Below, one piece after another: positions 8,490 to 18,302 of a DNA stretch of 64,000 nucleotides. Location of the stretch: contig NZ_PCOZ01000004.1 in the NCBI RefSeq assembly GCF_002979555.1, forward strand, positions 62,001 through 126,000, written 5' to 3'. Below the pieces are notes generated by a model, which saw nothing but the letters and a program-made list of their open reading frames with translations, was not told the DNA's origin and did not search any database. The number at the start of each line of letters is the position of its first letter. Position 1 is the stretch's first letter. This stretch comes from Pseudomonas sp. MYb60. GTDB lineage: Bacteria; Pseudomonadota; Gammaproteobacteria; Pseudomonadales; Pseudomonadaceae. The position numbers were made by a program, and so were the translations under genes.

Positions 8490-9040
8490 GCATCCAGAGT
8501 CTGCATCAAGCGCTCGACGCTCTCGGCCAACGGTCCGGAGTTATCCAGCACGAACAGCCCCGACGCATTGCCGCTGATCACCTCAGTGGTAAACCGCGCA
8601 TTGCGCGCCAGGCGCTCTTCGATCTCGGCCAGCGATTCGCGCCCGCGCGCGATCAGGCGCTGGCGCAGCACGGCTTGATCCACTGTCAGCAGCAACACCC
8701 GCAGCGCCGGATAACGCGCGCGCGCGTGCGCCAGATGCGCTCGGGAGCCGTTGACCAACACGTCCCGCCCCGCCGCCAGCCACTCATCGATCACGGTGGG
8801 AATGCCATAGCTCAAGCCGTTGGCCTGCCAACTCAGGGCGAACGCACCGTCGGCCTGCATCGCGGCAAACTGCTCCGGGCTCACGCCTTGAGCCGCTTCA
8901 CCGACGGCCTCCGCGGAGCGGGTGATGACGCGGCGCACAATGCAGCAACCGCGTTCGGCCAAGCGTGCGCGTGCGGCGTCCAACAGGCTGTCCTTGCCCG
9001 AGCCCGAGGGGCCGATGAGATAGATCAACCTGCCTGTCAT
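8486..9040 (-). CDS. phnN: Ribose 1,5-bisphosphate phosphokinase PhnN
   Basis: A 184-aa guanylate-kinase-like P-loop kinase with Walker A GPSGSGKDS at residues 10-18. PhnN converts ribose 1,5-bisphosphate to PRPP. The C-P lyase phn genes it usually accompanies are absent from this window, so this is an isolated copy. It may serve PRPP supply independently, or be a paralogue of a phn-operon copy elsewhere. The 3' end overlaps the LysR gene by 4 nt (convergent). Upstream lies the terminator of the ccm operon, so it needs its own promoter in 9041-9146. Confidence 0.9.
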   Translation of the reverse strand: MTGRLIYLIGPSGSGKDSLLDAARARLAERGCCIVRRVITRSAEAVGEAAQGVSPEQFAAMQADGAFALSWQANGLSYGIPTVIDEWLAAGRDVLVNGSRAHLAHARARYPALRVLLLTVDQAVLRQRLIARGRESLAEIEERLARNARFTTEVISGNASGLFVLDNSGPLAESVERLMQTLDA

Positions 9041-9146
9041 CGAAAAACCTGTGTGTATTGCTCAAGGAAATTGCCGGGAAAGGATCTCATTGTAAGCGTT
9101 GGCTCGCCAGTGGTGGGAACGATCAGGAGCGTGTTTGACGGGCAAG

Positions 9147-9172
9147 AAAAAGGCGACCTGAAGGTCGCCTTG
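9147..9172 (-). terminator. Terminator of ccm operon/lipoprotein
   Basis: On the minus strand AAGGCGACC-TTCA-GGTCGCC is followed by TTTTTC, starting 3 nt after the lipoprotein stop. It is a clear intrinsic terminator ending the ccm transcription unit. Confidence 0.85.
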
Positions 9173-9174
9173 TG

Positions 9175-9573
9175 TCATTGCGCGTACTTTTTGCTCAACC
9201 CCGGCGGCACGCCCTGCACGTTGGTGTCTTCCCACGGGCCGTTCGGGCTGATGGAGCGGCTCCAGCCATTGCTCCAACGGTAGTAGGTGCGCTGGCGGTA
9301 GAAGGTGTCGGGCTGGTCTTCGAGCACGTAGACCTTCATGTTGCCGTCCCAGTGGCTCGCCGCTCCCGGTGGTGGGGCAAAGGTCGGCGACGAGGTTGGC
9401 ACCGGTTTTTTCGGCGGTGCAGTCACCGGGGTGCTGGGCTTGGTGCTCGGCTGGGTCGACGGGCCCGAAGGCGGAATGGTCGGGCCCGTGGGCGCCGGAG
9501 GGGGCCGATGGACCGCACAAGCGCTCAGTCCCACTACCAGGCTGAGCAAGGTGATGCGTGCAAATGCGGTCAT
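9175..9573 (-). CDS. Proline-rich lipoprotein with YXWRSNGW-type C-terminus
   Basis: A 132-aa predicted lipoprotein. The signal peptide ends in the lipobox LSAC (Cys19), followed by a Pro/Ser/Thr-rich linker (residues about 22-70). A folded tail follows with YRQRTYYRWSNGWSRS and GPWEDTNVQGVPPGL, a pattern of small Pseudomonas envelope proteins of unknown function. It starts 16 nt after the ccmI stop and is followed by a strong terminator, so it is the last gene of the ccm operon. Whether it takes part in cytochrome c assembly is not known. Confidence 0.82.
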   Translation of the reverse strand: MTAFARITLLSLVVGLSACAVHRPPPAPTGPTIPPSGPSTQPSTKPSTPVTAPPKKPVPTSSPTFAPPPGAASHWDGNMKVYVLEDQPDTFYRQRTYYRWSNGWSRSISPNGPWEDTNVQGVPPGLSKKYAQ

Positions 9574-9589
9574 GGGCGTTTCCTCGAAA

Positions 9590-10774
9590 TTACGGGTCCG
9601 GACTGTCGATGGTCAGCTGCTGCAAGGCAGTGGTGGTGCTGGCCAGGGGTGGGCTGCGGCCGATCCATTCGCCTGCGGTCGGAAGACCGGCCCGGGATAT
9701 GCGCGCAACCAGTTGGACTTCGGCGAAGTTCGACAGTTTCAATTGCGGCATCATCGCGTCGGCATCGCCCAGTTCGACGGTGATCGGCAGCTCGGCAACC
9801 GTCACCCGCTTGGCCGCCAACGGCGCCGGAGGGCCCTGCACTGCGCGGGCAAAAATGAACACGCTGTCCGTCGGCAGGGCCTTGGCTTTCACCTCCGGCG
9901 CCAGGTCGACACGCACCTTCATCAGGGGTTTCTGCGCGACGCTGCCACCGCTTTCCTTGAGTTTCTGCGCCGCACGGTCAATGCCGCCTTGCAGCGCTGC
10001 ACGGGAATTGTCTTGCGGCGGCAACTGGGCCAGCAGGCGATTCCAATAGTCGATCGCTTCCTGATAACGCTTGCCCTCGAAGGCCGCGATACCCAGCAGA
10101 CCCAGGCTGGTGACTTCCTTCGGATCGAGCTTCAACGCTTCGTCCGTCAAGGCCTGGACCTTGGGCGACCACTGTTTGTTGTCGGCAAAGTACTGGGCCT
10201 GGGCCCACTGGCCAAGCAGTTCCGGCTGGCGCCCGGCCAGGGCGACCGTGCGTTCGAAGACCTTCGCCGCGTCGGCAGAACGGTCCTGGGCCATGTAGGC
10301 ACGGCCAAGGAAGTACAGGCCTTCGGCTGAGTCCGGCTGGGCGGCGGCGGCGCGTTCCAGGCGGTGGGTCATGTCTTCCATCGACACCGGCGGCTGGGAA
10401 AATTCGCGGGTCAGTTCGACCTTGTCGCTGGCACCGAAATGCAGATACAAACCCAACCCCAGCACCGGCACGAGCACCGCGGCCAACAACGGCAGCGGTT
10501 TGCCCAGGCGCGATTCGCGAGGCTTTTCCACGCCTTCGGTATCCGCCAGCAATTCGCGGGCGGCTTCGGCGCGGCCGGTGTCGAGTTGGGCGGCATTGAG
10601 CACGCCTTCGGCTTGCTGCACTTGCAGCTCGGCGACACGCTCCTGGTACAGCGCGACGTTCAGCGCGGTGCGGTCCTCTTCGCGCTGGGCACGGCGGCCG
10701 CGCAGTACAGGGATCAGCAGGAAACTCAGGGCAATCAAAAGCAGCAAGCCGGCTGCGAGCCAGAAATCAATCAT
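9590..10774 (-). CDS. ccmI: Cytochrome c maturation protein CcmI
   Basis: A 394-aa protein with a membrane-anchored N-terminus (ML-helix of about residues 4-24, then a coiled region [18 protein letters not shown]), a second helix near residue 95, and a periplasmic TPR region ([27 protein letters not shown]; repeats at about residues 145-270). CcmI presents apocytochrome c to the haem ligation machinery (CcmF/H). It overlaps ccmH by 8 nt. Length is typical of the Pseudomonas CycH/CcmI form. Confidence 0.93.
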   Translation of the reverse strand: MIDFWLAAGLLLLIALSFLLIPVLRGRRAQREEDRTALNVALYQERVAELQVQQAEGVLNAAQLDTGRAEAARELLADTEGVEKPRESRLGKPLPLLAAVLVPVLGLGLYLHFGASDKVELTREFSQPPVSMEDMTHRLERAAAAQPDSAEGLYFLGRAYMAQDRSADAAKVFERTVALAGRQPELLGQWAQAQYFADNKQWSPKVQALTDEALKLDPKEVTSLGLLGIAAFEGKRYQEAIDYWNRLLAQLPPQDNSRAALQGGIDRAAQKLKESGGSVAQKPLMKVRVDLAPEVKAKALPTDSVFIFARAVQGPPAPLAAKRVTVAELPITVELGDADAMMPQLKLSNFAEVQLVARISRAGLPTAGEWIGRSPPLASTTTALQQLTIDSPDP

Positions 10775-11240
10775 CAGTCTTGGTGTCCAGCAAGTGGTCG
10801 AGACGTTTGCGCTCTTCGGGGGACAGCGCGTCGGAGCCGTCAGTCGGTGCAGCGCGGCGGCGGCGCACGATCACGGCCATCACCACCACGCCGGCCAGCA
10901 ACAGCCCGGCGGGGCCGAACCAGAGCAGTGCGGTCTTGCCGGTGAGCGCGGGTTTGTAGCGCACGAAATCACCGTAGCGGTCGACCATGAAGTCGATGAT
11001 CTGCTGGTTGTCCTTGCCTTCACCCAGCATGCGGAAGATCTCTCGGCGCAGGTCAGTGGCGATGGGGGCGTTGGAGTCGGCGATGTCCTGGTTCTGGCAC
11101 TTGGGACAGCGCAGCTCCTTGGTCAACTCGCGGAAGCGTTCGCGGTCCGTGTCGTTGGCGAATTCGTAGGTGTCGATGGCGGCGTGGGCCACACCGGCCA
11201 GGCCCAGGGCCAATACTGCAGCGGCTAACAGACGCTTCAT
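10767..11240 (-). CDS. ccmH: Cytochrome c maturation thioreductase CcmH
   Basis: A 157-aa protein with signal peptide (residues 1-20), a periplasmic three-helix domain with the LRCPKCQNQ motif (Cys45 and Cys48), and one C-terminal transmembrane helix. It reduces the apocytochrome CXXCH disulfide. I chose the ATG at 11240, which overlaps the ccmG stop by 4 nt (ATGA), over the longer frame to 11294. This is the short Pseudomonas form; the E. coli CcmH C-terminal half is supplied here by CcmI. Confidence 0.94.
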   Translation of the reverse strand: MKRLLAAAVLALGLAGVAHAAIDTYEFANDTDRERFRELTKELRCPKCQNQDIADSNAPIATDLRREIFRMLGEGKDNQQIIDFMVDRYGDFVRYKPALTGKTALLWFGPAGLLLAGVVVMAVIVRRRRAAPTDGSDALSPEERKRLDHLLDTKTDD

Positions 11241-11773
11241 GGCGTGGCCTCGTCGACCAGCGCCTGGTACTTGGCGGCCAGTTGCTCGCGCCACACCACT
11301 TCGTCGATCACGCCGACGTACTTGTCGCGGATCACACCCTTGGCATCGATGAAGAAGGTTTCCGGCGCGCCGTACACGCCGAGGTTGAGGCCGAGGTTGC
11401 CGTCCTCATCGCGGATGTCCAACTGGTACGGGTTGTGGAACTCGGCCAGCCATTTCAGCGCGGCGGCGTTGTCGTCTTTGTAGTTGATGCCGTAGATCAC
11501 CACGCCGCGCTCGGCGAGCGTGTTGAGCACCGGGTGTTCGACGCGGCAGGAAATGCACCAGGTGCCCCACACGTTGACCAGCGCCGGCTTGCCCAGCAGG
11601 TCGGCCTGGGTCAGGGTTTTATCGCCCTGCACCGTTGGCAACGAAAACGCCGGGAACGGCTTGCCGATCATCGCCGAAGGCAGCTCGGCCGGGTCCAGAT
11701 ACAAACCGCGATACAGGAACACCGCCACCACCAGGAATGCCGCCAGCGGCAATACCATCAACCAACGCTTCAT
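11237..11773 (-). CDS. ccmG: Thiol:disulfide interchange protein CcmG/DsbE
   Basis: A 178-aa membrane-tethered periplasmic thioredoxin. An N-terminal anchor (residues about 4-21) precedes the thioredoxin fold with active site WGTWCISC (Cys73, Cys76) and the cis-proline region GVYGAPETFFID typical of CcmG. It receives electrons from CcdA/DsbD and keeps CcmH or apocytochrome reduced. Start and stop overlap the neighbours by 4 nt each. Confidence 0.95.
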   Translation of the reverse strand: MKRWLMVLPLAAFLVVAVFLYRGLYLDPAELPSAMIGKPFPAFSLPTVQGDKTLTQADLLGKPALVNVWGTWCISCRVEHPVLNTLAERGVVIYGINYKDDNAAALKWLAEFHNPYQLDIRDEDGNLGLNLGVYGAPETFFIDAKGVIRDKYVGVIDEVVWREQLAAKYQALVDEATP

Positions 11774-13758
11774 ACCGCCGCTCCCTGCATGCCCAGCGCT
11801 TCCCGCACCCGGCTCTTGACCTTGACCCGATAACGTCGGTCCAGCGCCGCCAGCAAACCACCGAAACCGGTGAGCAGGCCGCCGAACCAGATCCAGCGCA
11901 CAAACGGCTTGACGTGAACCCGCACCGCCCAGGCGCCCTCGCCTAGCGGTTCACCCAGGGCCACATACAGGTCGCGGGTGAACCCCGCGTCGATACCGGC
12001 CTCGGTCATCATCGAACTCTGTACGGTGTACAGGCGTTTTTCCGGGTGCAGCACCGCGATTTCCTTACCGTTGCGGACGACGCGCACGGTGCCTTTGTCC
12101 GAGGTGAAATTCGGCCCCTCGAAGTGCTTGGCGCCTTCGAAGATGAAGTGGTAACCGGCTAGGTCCATGGACTCGCCCGGTGCCAGGCGCAGGTCGCGTT
12201 CAGCGCTGTTCTGGCTGGAGAGCACCACGCCGAGGGCACACACGGCGATGCCGATATGGGCGATCTGCATGCCCCAGTAGCTGCGGGTCAGGCTCGGCAG
12301 GCCCTTGATCAGGCCCTTGTGGCGGGTCTTGTCGACGATGTCACGCACGCCGGCCAGCAATACCCAGGCGGCAAGCAGGAAGGTGGCGAGCACCGCCCAG
12401 TTGAAGTCGCCATAAGCGATGCCGGCGATCACCGCCAGGGCCACACTGCCCAACAGCACCGGCATCAGCATGCCGGCCAGCCATTTCACTGGTGTGTCTT
12501 TCCAGCGCACCAGCACGCCGACGGCCATCACCACCATCAACAGGCCCATCAATGGAATAAACAACGCGTTGAAGTACGGCGGGCCGACGGACAGCTTGGC
12601 GCCGCTCAGCGCATCCAGCACCAGCGGGTACAGGGTACCGAGCAGAATCATCGACGCCGCCACTACCAGTACCAGGTTATTGCCCAGCAACAGGGTTTCG
12701 CGCGACCACAGGTTGAAACCGACCTGGCTCTTGACCACCGGCGCGCGCAAGGCGAACAGGGTCAGGGAGCCGCCGACCACGAACAGCAGGAAGATCAGGA
12801 TGAAGACGCCGCGCTCCGGGTCGGACGCGAACGCGTGGACCGAAGTCAAAACACCCGAACGCACGAGGAACGTGCCGAGCAGGCTGAGGGAAAACGCTGC
12901 AATCGCCAGCAACACCGTCCAGCTCTTGAACACGCCGCGTTTTTCCGTGACCGCCAGCGAGTGAATCAACGCCGTGCCCACCAGCCAGGGCATGAACGAG
13001 GCGTTTTCCACCGGGTCCCAGAACCACCAGCCACCCCAGCCGAGTTCGTAGTAGGCCCACCATGAACCCAGGGTGATGCCGATGCCGAGGAAGGCCCAGG
13101 CGACGATGGTCCATGGACGCGACCAGCGCGCCCAGGCCGCATCCAGGCGCCCACCGAGCAAGGCCGCGATGGCGAAGGCAAAGGCCACCGAGAAACCCAC
13201 GTAACCCATGTAGAGCATCGGCGGGTGCACGATCAGGCCGATGTCCTGCAGCAGCGGGTTGAGGTCGTGCCCGTCCGCCGGGATCTGCGGCAGGATGCGG
13301 CTGAACGGGTTGGACGTCATGATCAGGAACAGCAGGAAACCGATGCTGATCATGCCCATCACTGCCAGCACGCGCGCCAGCATGACTTGCGGCAGTTGCC
13401 GGGAGAACACCGACACCGCGAAGGTCCAACCGCCGAGGATCAATGCCCAGAGCAGCAGCGACCCTTCGTGGGCGCCCCACACGGCGCTGAACTTGTAGTA
13501 CCAGGGCAAGGCGCTGTTGGAGTTGTTCGCCACATACGCGACGGAAAAGTCGTCAGTCATGAAGGCGTAGGTCAGGCAGCCAAATGCGAACAACAGGAAC
13601 GCAAACTGGCCCCAGGCGGCGGGCTGCGCCAGGCTCATCCACAAGCGGTCGCCGCGCCAGGCGCCGAGCAGCGGCACCACGGCTTGCACGATGGCAAAGC
13701 ACAAGGCGAGGATCATCGCCAACTGGCCCAACTCCGGAATAAACAATGCGGACGTCAT
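11770..13758 (-). CDS. ccmF: Haem lyase subunit CcmF
   Basis: A 662-aa polytopic membrane protein, about 15 helices, forming the haem-apocytochrome ligation complex with CcmH and CcmI. The tryptophan-rich WWD motif GWGGWWFWDPVENASFMPW and conserved periplasmic histidines are visible. The start is probably ATG at 13758; an in-frame GTG at 13761 is adjacent, directly beside the ccmE stop. It overlaps ccmG by 4 nt. Confidence 0.95.
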   Translation of the reverse strand: MTSALFIPELGQLAMILALCFAIVQAVVPLLGAWRGDRLWMSLAQPAAWGQFAFLLFAFGCLTYAFMTDDFSVAYVANNSNSALPWYYKFSAVWGAHEGSLLLWALILGGWTFAVSVFSRQLPQVMLARVLAVMGMISIGFLLFLIMTSNPFSRILPQIPADGHDLNPLLQDIGLIVHPPMLYMGYVGFSVAFAFAIAALLGGRLDAAWARWSRPWTIVAWAFLGIGITLGSWWAYYELGWGGWWFWDPVENASFMPWLVGTALIHSLAVTEKRGVFKSWTVLLAIAAFSLSLLGTFLVRSGVLTSVHAFASDPERGVFILIFLLFVVGGSLTLFALRAPVVKSQVGFNLWSRETLLLGNNLVLVVAASMILLGTLYPLVLDALSGAKLSVGPPYFNALFIPLMGLLMVVMAVGVLVRWKDTPVKWLAGMLMPVLLGSVALAVIAGIAYGDFNWAVLATFLLAAWVLLAGVRDIVDKTRHKGLIKGLPSLTRSYWGMQIAHIGIAVCALGVVLSSQNSAERDLRLAPGESMDLAGYHFIFEGAKHFEGPNFTSDKGTVRVVRNGKEIAVLHPEKRLYTVQSSMMTEAGIDAGFTRDLYVALGEPLGEGAWAVRVHVKPFVRWIWFGGLLTGFGGLLAALDRRYRVKVKSRVREALGMQGAAV

Positions 13759-13761
13759 CAC

Positions 13762-14217
13762 TCAGCCCTCCTTGGCAGGGGTTGGCGCGGATTGACCGCT
13801 GTCTTTCAGGGCTTTGGTGACTTCCGGCGGCATGTATTTCTCATCGTGCTTGGCCAGCACTTCATCGGCCACTACCACGCCGTCGGCGTTGAGCTTGCCG
13901 AGGGCGACGATGCCCTGGCCTTCGCGGAACAGGTCCGGGAGGATGCCGCGGTAACTGATGGTCACGGACTTGCTGAAGTCCGTGACTGCAAAGGTCACGT
14001 CGAGGGAGTCGCCGGAGCGTTTCAACGAGCCCTTCTCCACCATGCCGCCAGCGCGGATGCGCGTGTCCACCGGCGCTTCGCCATTGGCGATCTGGGTCGG
14101 GGTGTAGAACAGGTTGATGTTCTGCTGCAAGGCACTCAAGGCCAGGGCCACGGCAATACCGACGCCGGCCAGGATGGCCAGGATGATCAACAGACGCTTT
14201 CTACGCAGCGGATTCAC
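13762..14217 (-). CDS. ccmE: Haem chaperone CcmE
   Basis: A 151-aa haem chaperone with an N-terminal membrane anchor (residues about 9-29) and an OB-fold periplasmic domain. The haem-attachment motif is [12 protein letters not shown], with His124 for covalent haem binding and Tyr128 as ligand. The start is GTG at 14217 ([10 protein letters not shown]), which overlaps the ccmD stop by 4 nt; the upstream extension of the frame is out-of-frame ccmD sequence. Confidence 0.95.
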   Translation of the reverse strand: MNPLRRKRLLIILAILAGVGIAVALALSALQQNINLFYTPTQIANGEAPVDTRIRAGGMVEKGSLKRSGDSLDVTFAVTDFSKSVTISYRGILPDLFREGQGIVALGKLNADGVVVADEVLAKHDEKYMPPEVTKALKDSGQSAPTPAKEG

Positions 14218-14390
14218 TTTTCGCTCTCCCGGCGCAGACGACGCGCCTCTTGTTGCAGGTAACGCTTGCGGGCCAGGATCGGCGCGGCGACGTTGAGGGC
14301 CAGCACCGCCAGGCAGATGCCATAGGCCGTCCAGACGTACAGGCCGTGATGGCCCATGGCGAGAAACTCGCTGAAAGAAGCAAAACTCAT
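14214..14390 (-). CDS. ccmD: Haem exporter small subunit CcmD
   Basis: A 58-aa protein with a single transmembrane helix ([20 protein letters not shown]) and a basic cytoplasmic tail ([15 protein letters not shown]), the standard CcmD layout. It helps release holo-CcmE from CcmABC. Start and stop overlap ccmC and ccmE by 4 nt each. Confidence 0.93.
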   Translation of the reverse strand: MSFASFSEFLAMGHHGLYVWTAYGICLAVLALNVAAPILARKRYLQQEARRLRRESEK

Positions 14391-15142
14391 GCGCGCGCTC
14401 CCAGGCTGTTTTGCACTTCGGCCTTGACCCAACTGGCGCGGGCTTCACGCTTGAGCACTTCAAGGCGCATGCGCAGCAGCAGCACGGCGCCGAAGAAGCA
14501 GTAGAAACCCAGCACCATCAGCAGCAACGGCGCCCACATTTCGACAGGCATCGCTGGTTTTTCGGTGAGGGTGAAGGTGGCGCCCTGGTGCAGGGTGTTC
14601 CACCACTCCACGGAGTATTTGATGATCGGGATGTTGATCACGCCGACAATCGCCAGCACCGCGCAGGCCTTGGCGGCGCTGTCACGATTACTGATCGCGT
14701 TGCCCAGGGCAATGAGTCCGAAGTACAGGAACAGCAGGATCAACATCGACGTTAGTCGCGCATCCCACACCCACCACGAGCCCCAGGTCGGTTTGCCCCA
14801 GATCGCCCCGGTGACGAGTGCCACGGCGGTCATCCAGGCACCGATCGGCGCGGCGCATTGCAGGGCGACGTCGGCGAGTTTCATCTTCCACACGAGGCCG
14901 ACGATGCCACACACCGCCAGCATCACGTAGCAGGACTGGGCCAGCATCGCGGCAGGCACGTGGATATAGATGATGCGAAAGCTATTGCCTTGCTGGTAGT
15001 CGGGCGGCGCGAACGCCAGGCCCCAGACCAGACCGGTGCCGATCAGCAGCACGGCGGAGAGGCTCAACCACGGCAGCAGCTTGCCGCTGATGCCGTAGAA
15101 CCATTTGGGCGAGCCGAGCTTGTGAAACCAGGTCCAGTTCAT
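14387..15142 (-). CDS. ccmC: Haem exporter/handling protein CcmC
   Basis: A 251-aa six-helix membrane protein that transfers haem to CcmE. The WWD motif [16 protein letters not shown] and flanking conserved His residues (HVPAAMLAQ, and LHQGATFT) are present. I chose the ATG at 15142 ([16 protein letters not shown]); an in-frame upstream Met at 15154 is possible. An 81-nt gap separates it from ccmB, the only gap over 20 nt in the operon. Confidence 0.94.
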   Translation of the reverse strand: MNWTWFHKLGSPKWFYGISGKLLPWLSLSAVLLIGTGLVWGLAFAPPDYQQGNSFRIIYIHVPAAMLAQSCYVMLAVCGIVGLVWKMKLADVALQCAAPIGAWMTAVALVTGAIWGKPTWGSWWVWDARLTSMLILLFLYFGLIALGNAISNRDSAAKACAVLAIVGVINIPIIKYSVEWWNTLHQGATFTLTEKPAMPVEMWAPLLLMVLGFYCFFGAVLLLRMRLEVLKREARASWVKAEVQNSLGARA

Positions 15143-15223
15143 TGCTGTTTCCATCACGGGTGCGGCTTGTCGGTGCAAGCCGCTCAGGGTCTTTACTGGC
15201 CAAGGGTAGTCGGCCAGACCTCA

Positions 15224-15892
15224 TTATTCGCCGACGCTGATCTTCAGGCCGGCGGCTATAGCAAACGGTGTCAGGGTTATCGCCAGGGCGGTCAGGCTGC
15301 CCAGCCACAGAAGGTAGCCAGTCGCCGGCATGCCCATGAGCGCGGCTTGCAAGGCGCCGCTGCCCAGGATCAACACCGGAATATACAAAGGCAGGATCAA
15401 CAGGGCCAGCAACAGGCCTCCGCGTTTCAGTCCCACGGTCAACGCCGCGCCCACAGCGCCCAGCAGGCTCAGGACCGGCGTGCCGAGCAACAGGCTCAGC
15501 AGGAGGATCGGCAGGCACTCGACGGGCAGGCCCAGCATCATCGCCAGAAGCGGCGAGAGCAAGACCAGCGCGAGCCCGGAAAACGCCCAGTGTGCCAGCA
15601 CTTTGGCCAATACCAGAAGGGGCAACGGGTGTGACGAAAGGACCCACTGTTCGAGGGAACCGTCTTCGAAATCACTGCGAAACAGCCCGTCCAGTGACAG
15701 CAGCACCGACAACAACGCAGCCACCCACACCAAACCTGGGGACAAGGTTTGCAACAGTTTAGTCTCGGGGCCCACCGCCAACGGGAACAGCGCGATCACG
15801 ATGGCGAAGAACACCAGCGGGTTGGCCAGTTCGGCCGGGCGACGGCACAACAGCCGTGCTTCGCGGGCAACCAACAGGGCAAAGACACTCAT
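15224..15892 (-). CDS. ccmB: Haem exporter permease CcmB
   Basis: A 222-aa six-helix ABC permease working with the CcmA ATPase to power release of haem-loaded CcmE. The N-terminus [21 protein letters not shown] and the segment [20 protein letters not shown] are family-typical. The ATG at 15892 overlaps the ccmA stop by 4 nt. Confidence 0.94.
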   Translation of the reverse strand: MSVFALLVAREARLLCRRPAELANPLVFFAIVIALFPLAVGPETKLLQTLSPGLVWVAALLSVLLSLDGLFRSDFEDGSLEQWVLSSHPLPLLVLAKVLAHWAFSGLALVLLSPLLAMMLGLPVECLPILLLSLLLGTPVLSLLGAVGAALTVGLKRGGLLLALLILPLYIPVLILGSGALQAALMGMPATGYLLWLGSLTALAITLTPFAIAAGLKISVGE

Positions 15893-16524
15893 GCCGGCCA
15901 CCGGCCCAGATCAAGATCGCGGTAACCGATGGGCGTGCGTGTCAGGCTGTGGTGGGTGGTGAGGACGACCAGGCCGCCCTGTTCGCAATGTCGAGCCAGG
16001 TGCTCTTCCAACTGGGCAACACCTTGTTTGTCGAGGGCGGTGAAGGGTTCGTCGAGAATCCACAGCGGCGGCCCCGGCAGATACAAACGCGCGAGGGCCA
16101 CGCGGCGCTGCTGGCCGGCGGACAGGGTGTGGCACGGCACGTCTTCAAAACCCTTGAGGCCGACGGCGGCCAGGGCCTGCCAGATCGCATCGCGGGATGC
16201 AGGATGATGCAGGGCGCTGAGCCAACTGAGGTTTTCCTCGGCGGTGAGCACGTCCTTGATGCCGGCAGCGTGGCCGATCCACACGAGGTTGCGCGCCAGT
16301 TCAGTGCGTTGTTCAGCCAAGGGTTTGCCATTGAGTCGAACTTCGCCGGCCGTCGGCTGCATCAACCCGGCCAGCAGGCGCAGCAAGCTGGTCTTGCCGC
16401 TGCCGTTGGGGCCGCTGATCTGCACCATGTCGCCGCCCGCCAGCCGCAGTTCGAGGTGTTCGAACAGCAGGCGCAGGTCGCGTTCACAGGAGAGCGCTAC
16501 GGCTTCAAGAAGAGGGCTGGTCAA
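15889..16524 (-). CDS. ccmA: Haem exporter ATPase CcmA
   Basis: A 211-aa ABC ATPase. Walker A is GPNGSGKTS (residues 38-46), the signature is [14 protein letters not shown], Walker B is LWILDEPF, and the H-loop is LTTHH. It is the first gene of the ccm operon, whose nine ccm genes run without internal terminators to the lipoprotein gene. The probable promoter is at 16667-16672. Confidence 0.95.
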   Translation of the reverse strand: MTSPLLEAVALSCERDLRLLFEHLELRLAGGDMVQISGPNGSGKTSLLRLLAGLMQPTAGEVRLNGKPLAEQRTELARNLVWIGHAAGIKDVLTAEENLSWLSALHHPASRDAIWQALAAVGLKGFEDVPCHTLSAGQQRRVALARLYLPGPPLWILDEPFTALDKQGVAQLEEHLARHCEQGGLVVLTTHHSLTRTPIGYRDLDLGRWPA

Positions 16525-16666
16525 AAGATCGCGGGCCTTTACGGTTCAAGTCGGCGGTGCAGCGGCCGTTAAAGAGAGATGCACAATAACGGCTTTGGCG
16601 ACCGATTTTAGAGAGCTGGATCAAATAGTTGTGAGGTTTTGCGCGCTCTCTTTGCAGACGGGCGGC

Positions 16667-16672
16667 ATTATA
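16667..16672 (-). promoter_or_regulatory. Candidate ccmA -10 element (TATAAT)
   Basis: The minus strand has a perfect TATAAT in the 200-nt gap between ccmA and the divergent fliK-like gene. No good TTGACA lies at 16-18 nt, so an activator or extended -10 use is possible. Confidence 0.45.
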
Positions 16673-16724
16673 CATGCGATGCCCTACTCTAAAGAGGGCA
16701 ATTTCCTTCAAGACGGCGTGAACG

Positions 16725-18302
16725 ATGACCGGCGAGATCAACCTTCCTGTGCTTCCACCGGCCCCGGCCACCGGGCCCAGCCCTGCGCCTGCCGCCGGAG
16801 AATTGCTGAAACTGCTGGAGCCACAGATTGGCTTGATCACGCCGGGGAAAACCGTGAATGCGGAGGTGATTGCCCTCAAGCAAGGCGGTGAAGCCTTCCA
16901 GCTGCTGCTCAAGCTGACCCTGGAAGGCGGCCGCCAGACCCTGGTGCAGGCCAGCAGCGCCCAGCCCTTGCCACTGGGCAGCAACGTCGCGGTGAGCCAG
17001 ACGCCCGCCGGCAACCTGACCCTGAGCCTGCAACAGGCGTTAAGCGCCAATGTGGCCGCCCTCACCCGCATCGATACCGCCAAAATCCCTATCGGCACGC
17101 TGTTGCAGGCCAAGGTGTTGACCACCCAGATGTTGCCCCAGGGCACGGCGCAACCGGCCCTCTACCGCTCACTGGTGACGGTGCTCAATAACGCCCTGGC
17201 CAATGCGACGCTGACGCTGGAAAGTCCGCAACCGCTGCGGGTTGGCAGCTTGCTCAGCGCCGTGGTGCAGGACGCGCAGACCCTCAATTTCGTGCCGCTG
17301 AGCGGGCTCAAGGATCAACTGGCCGTCACCCAGCAACTCGCCACCCAGCAAAGCCGCCAAGGCTCGCTGGATGCGGTGTTCACGGCCTTGCAGAACCTGC
17401 CGCGCAACGAAAGCACCTCCGCCGAACTGCGCAGCGCCGCCGATCGTTTACTGGCGGCATTGCCGGACCTGGCCCAGGTCAGCAATCCCAAAGTGCTCGC
17501 GCAAGTGGTGCAAAACAGCGGCGCCTTCCTGGAGGCCAAACTGCTCGCCGGGCAGAACCCTGGGGTTCCACCGCTGGACATGAAAGGCGCCCTCTTGCGC
17601 CTGGTCGCCGACTTGCTGCCCGCCCTGCCCGCCAGCACCAACCTGAATGCCATCCTCGCTGCCAATACGCTGGCGCACGTGCTGCCCAACTTTGTACGCA
17701 GCCCGCTGAATACGCTGGGCCAAGTCAGCGCCCGGCAGACACCCGCAAGTTTCCCCCTGCCCGAACGGCTGATGGCGAAACTGGAAGGTGAAGGCGACCT
17801 GGAAAATCTGCTGCGCCTGGCCGCCGGTGCCATCTCGCGGTTGCAGAGCCATCAACTGTCGAGCCTGGAGCAAACCGGCACCACCGCCGATGGCCGCCTG
17901 CAGACCACCTGGCAACTGGAAATCCCCCTGCGCACCTTGCAGGACATCGTGCCGCTGCAGGTCAAGTTCCAGCGCGAGGAGCCTGCGCCAGACAAGGACC
18001 AGCCCGACCGCAAGGAGCGCAAGGACCCCAAGCAGATGCTCTGGCGCGTAGAGCTGGCCTTCGATATGGACCCGCTCGGGCCATTGCAGGTGCAGGCGCA
18101 ACTGAGCCAGGGCAAGTTGTCCAGCCAGCTGTGGGCGGCGCGGGCCTTCACCGCCAGCTTGATCGAAAGCCACCTGGGCACCCTGCGCGAACGCCTGGTG
18201 AGCTCGGGCATCAACGTCGGCGACCTCGACTGCCACCTCGGCACCCCGCCGCGTGGCCCGAAAACCGGACTGGAGCAACGCTGGGTGGACGAAACCGCAT
18301 GA
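16725..18302 (+). CDS. FliK-like hook-length control domain protein
   Basis: A 525-aa protein with a Pro/Ala-rich N-terminus, a long low-complexity Ala/Leu/Gln middle, and a C-terminal Flg_hook-type domain (about residues 400-500: RLQTTWQLEIPLRTLQDIVP, then WRVELAFDMDPLGPLQVQAQ). Flagellar FliK senses hook length and switches export specificity by contacting FlhB. Here the gene is away from any flagellar cluster and is coupled (4-nt overlap) to an FlhB-tail gene. It is annotated as FliK in many Pseudomonas, but the true flagellar FliK is likely elsewhere; this is an orphan paralogue. Confidence 0.82.
   Translation: MTGEINLPVLPPAPATGPSPAPAAGELLKLLEPQIGLITPGKTVNAEVIALKQGGEAFQLLLKLTLEGGRQTLVQASSAQPLPLGSNVAVSQTPAGNLTLSLQQALSANVAALTRIDTAKIPIGTLLQAKVLTTQMLPQGTAQPALYRSLVTVLNNALANATLTLESPQPLRVGSLLSAVVQDAQTLNFVPLSGLKDQLAVTQQLATQQSRQGSLDAVFTALQNLPRNESTSAELRSAADRLLAALPDLAQVSNPKVLAQVVQNSGAFLEAKLLAGQNPGVPPLDMKGALLRLVADLLPALPASTNLNAILAANTLAHVLPNFVRSPLNTLGQVSARQTPASFPLPERLMAKLEGEGDLENLLRLAAGAISRLQSHQLSSLEQTGTTADGRLQTTWQLEIPLRTLQDIVPLQVKFQREEPAPDKDQPDRKERKDPKQMLWRVELAFDMDPLGPLQVQAQLSQGKLSSQLWAARAFTASLIESHLGTLRERLVSSGINVGDLDCHLGTPPRGPKTGLEQRWVDETA

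Noticed and set aside
16525..16724. Anr/FNR site before ccmA
   Set aside because: Only a half-site (TTTGATCCAG on the minus strand) is present; the second arm ATCAA is missing at the proper spacing.
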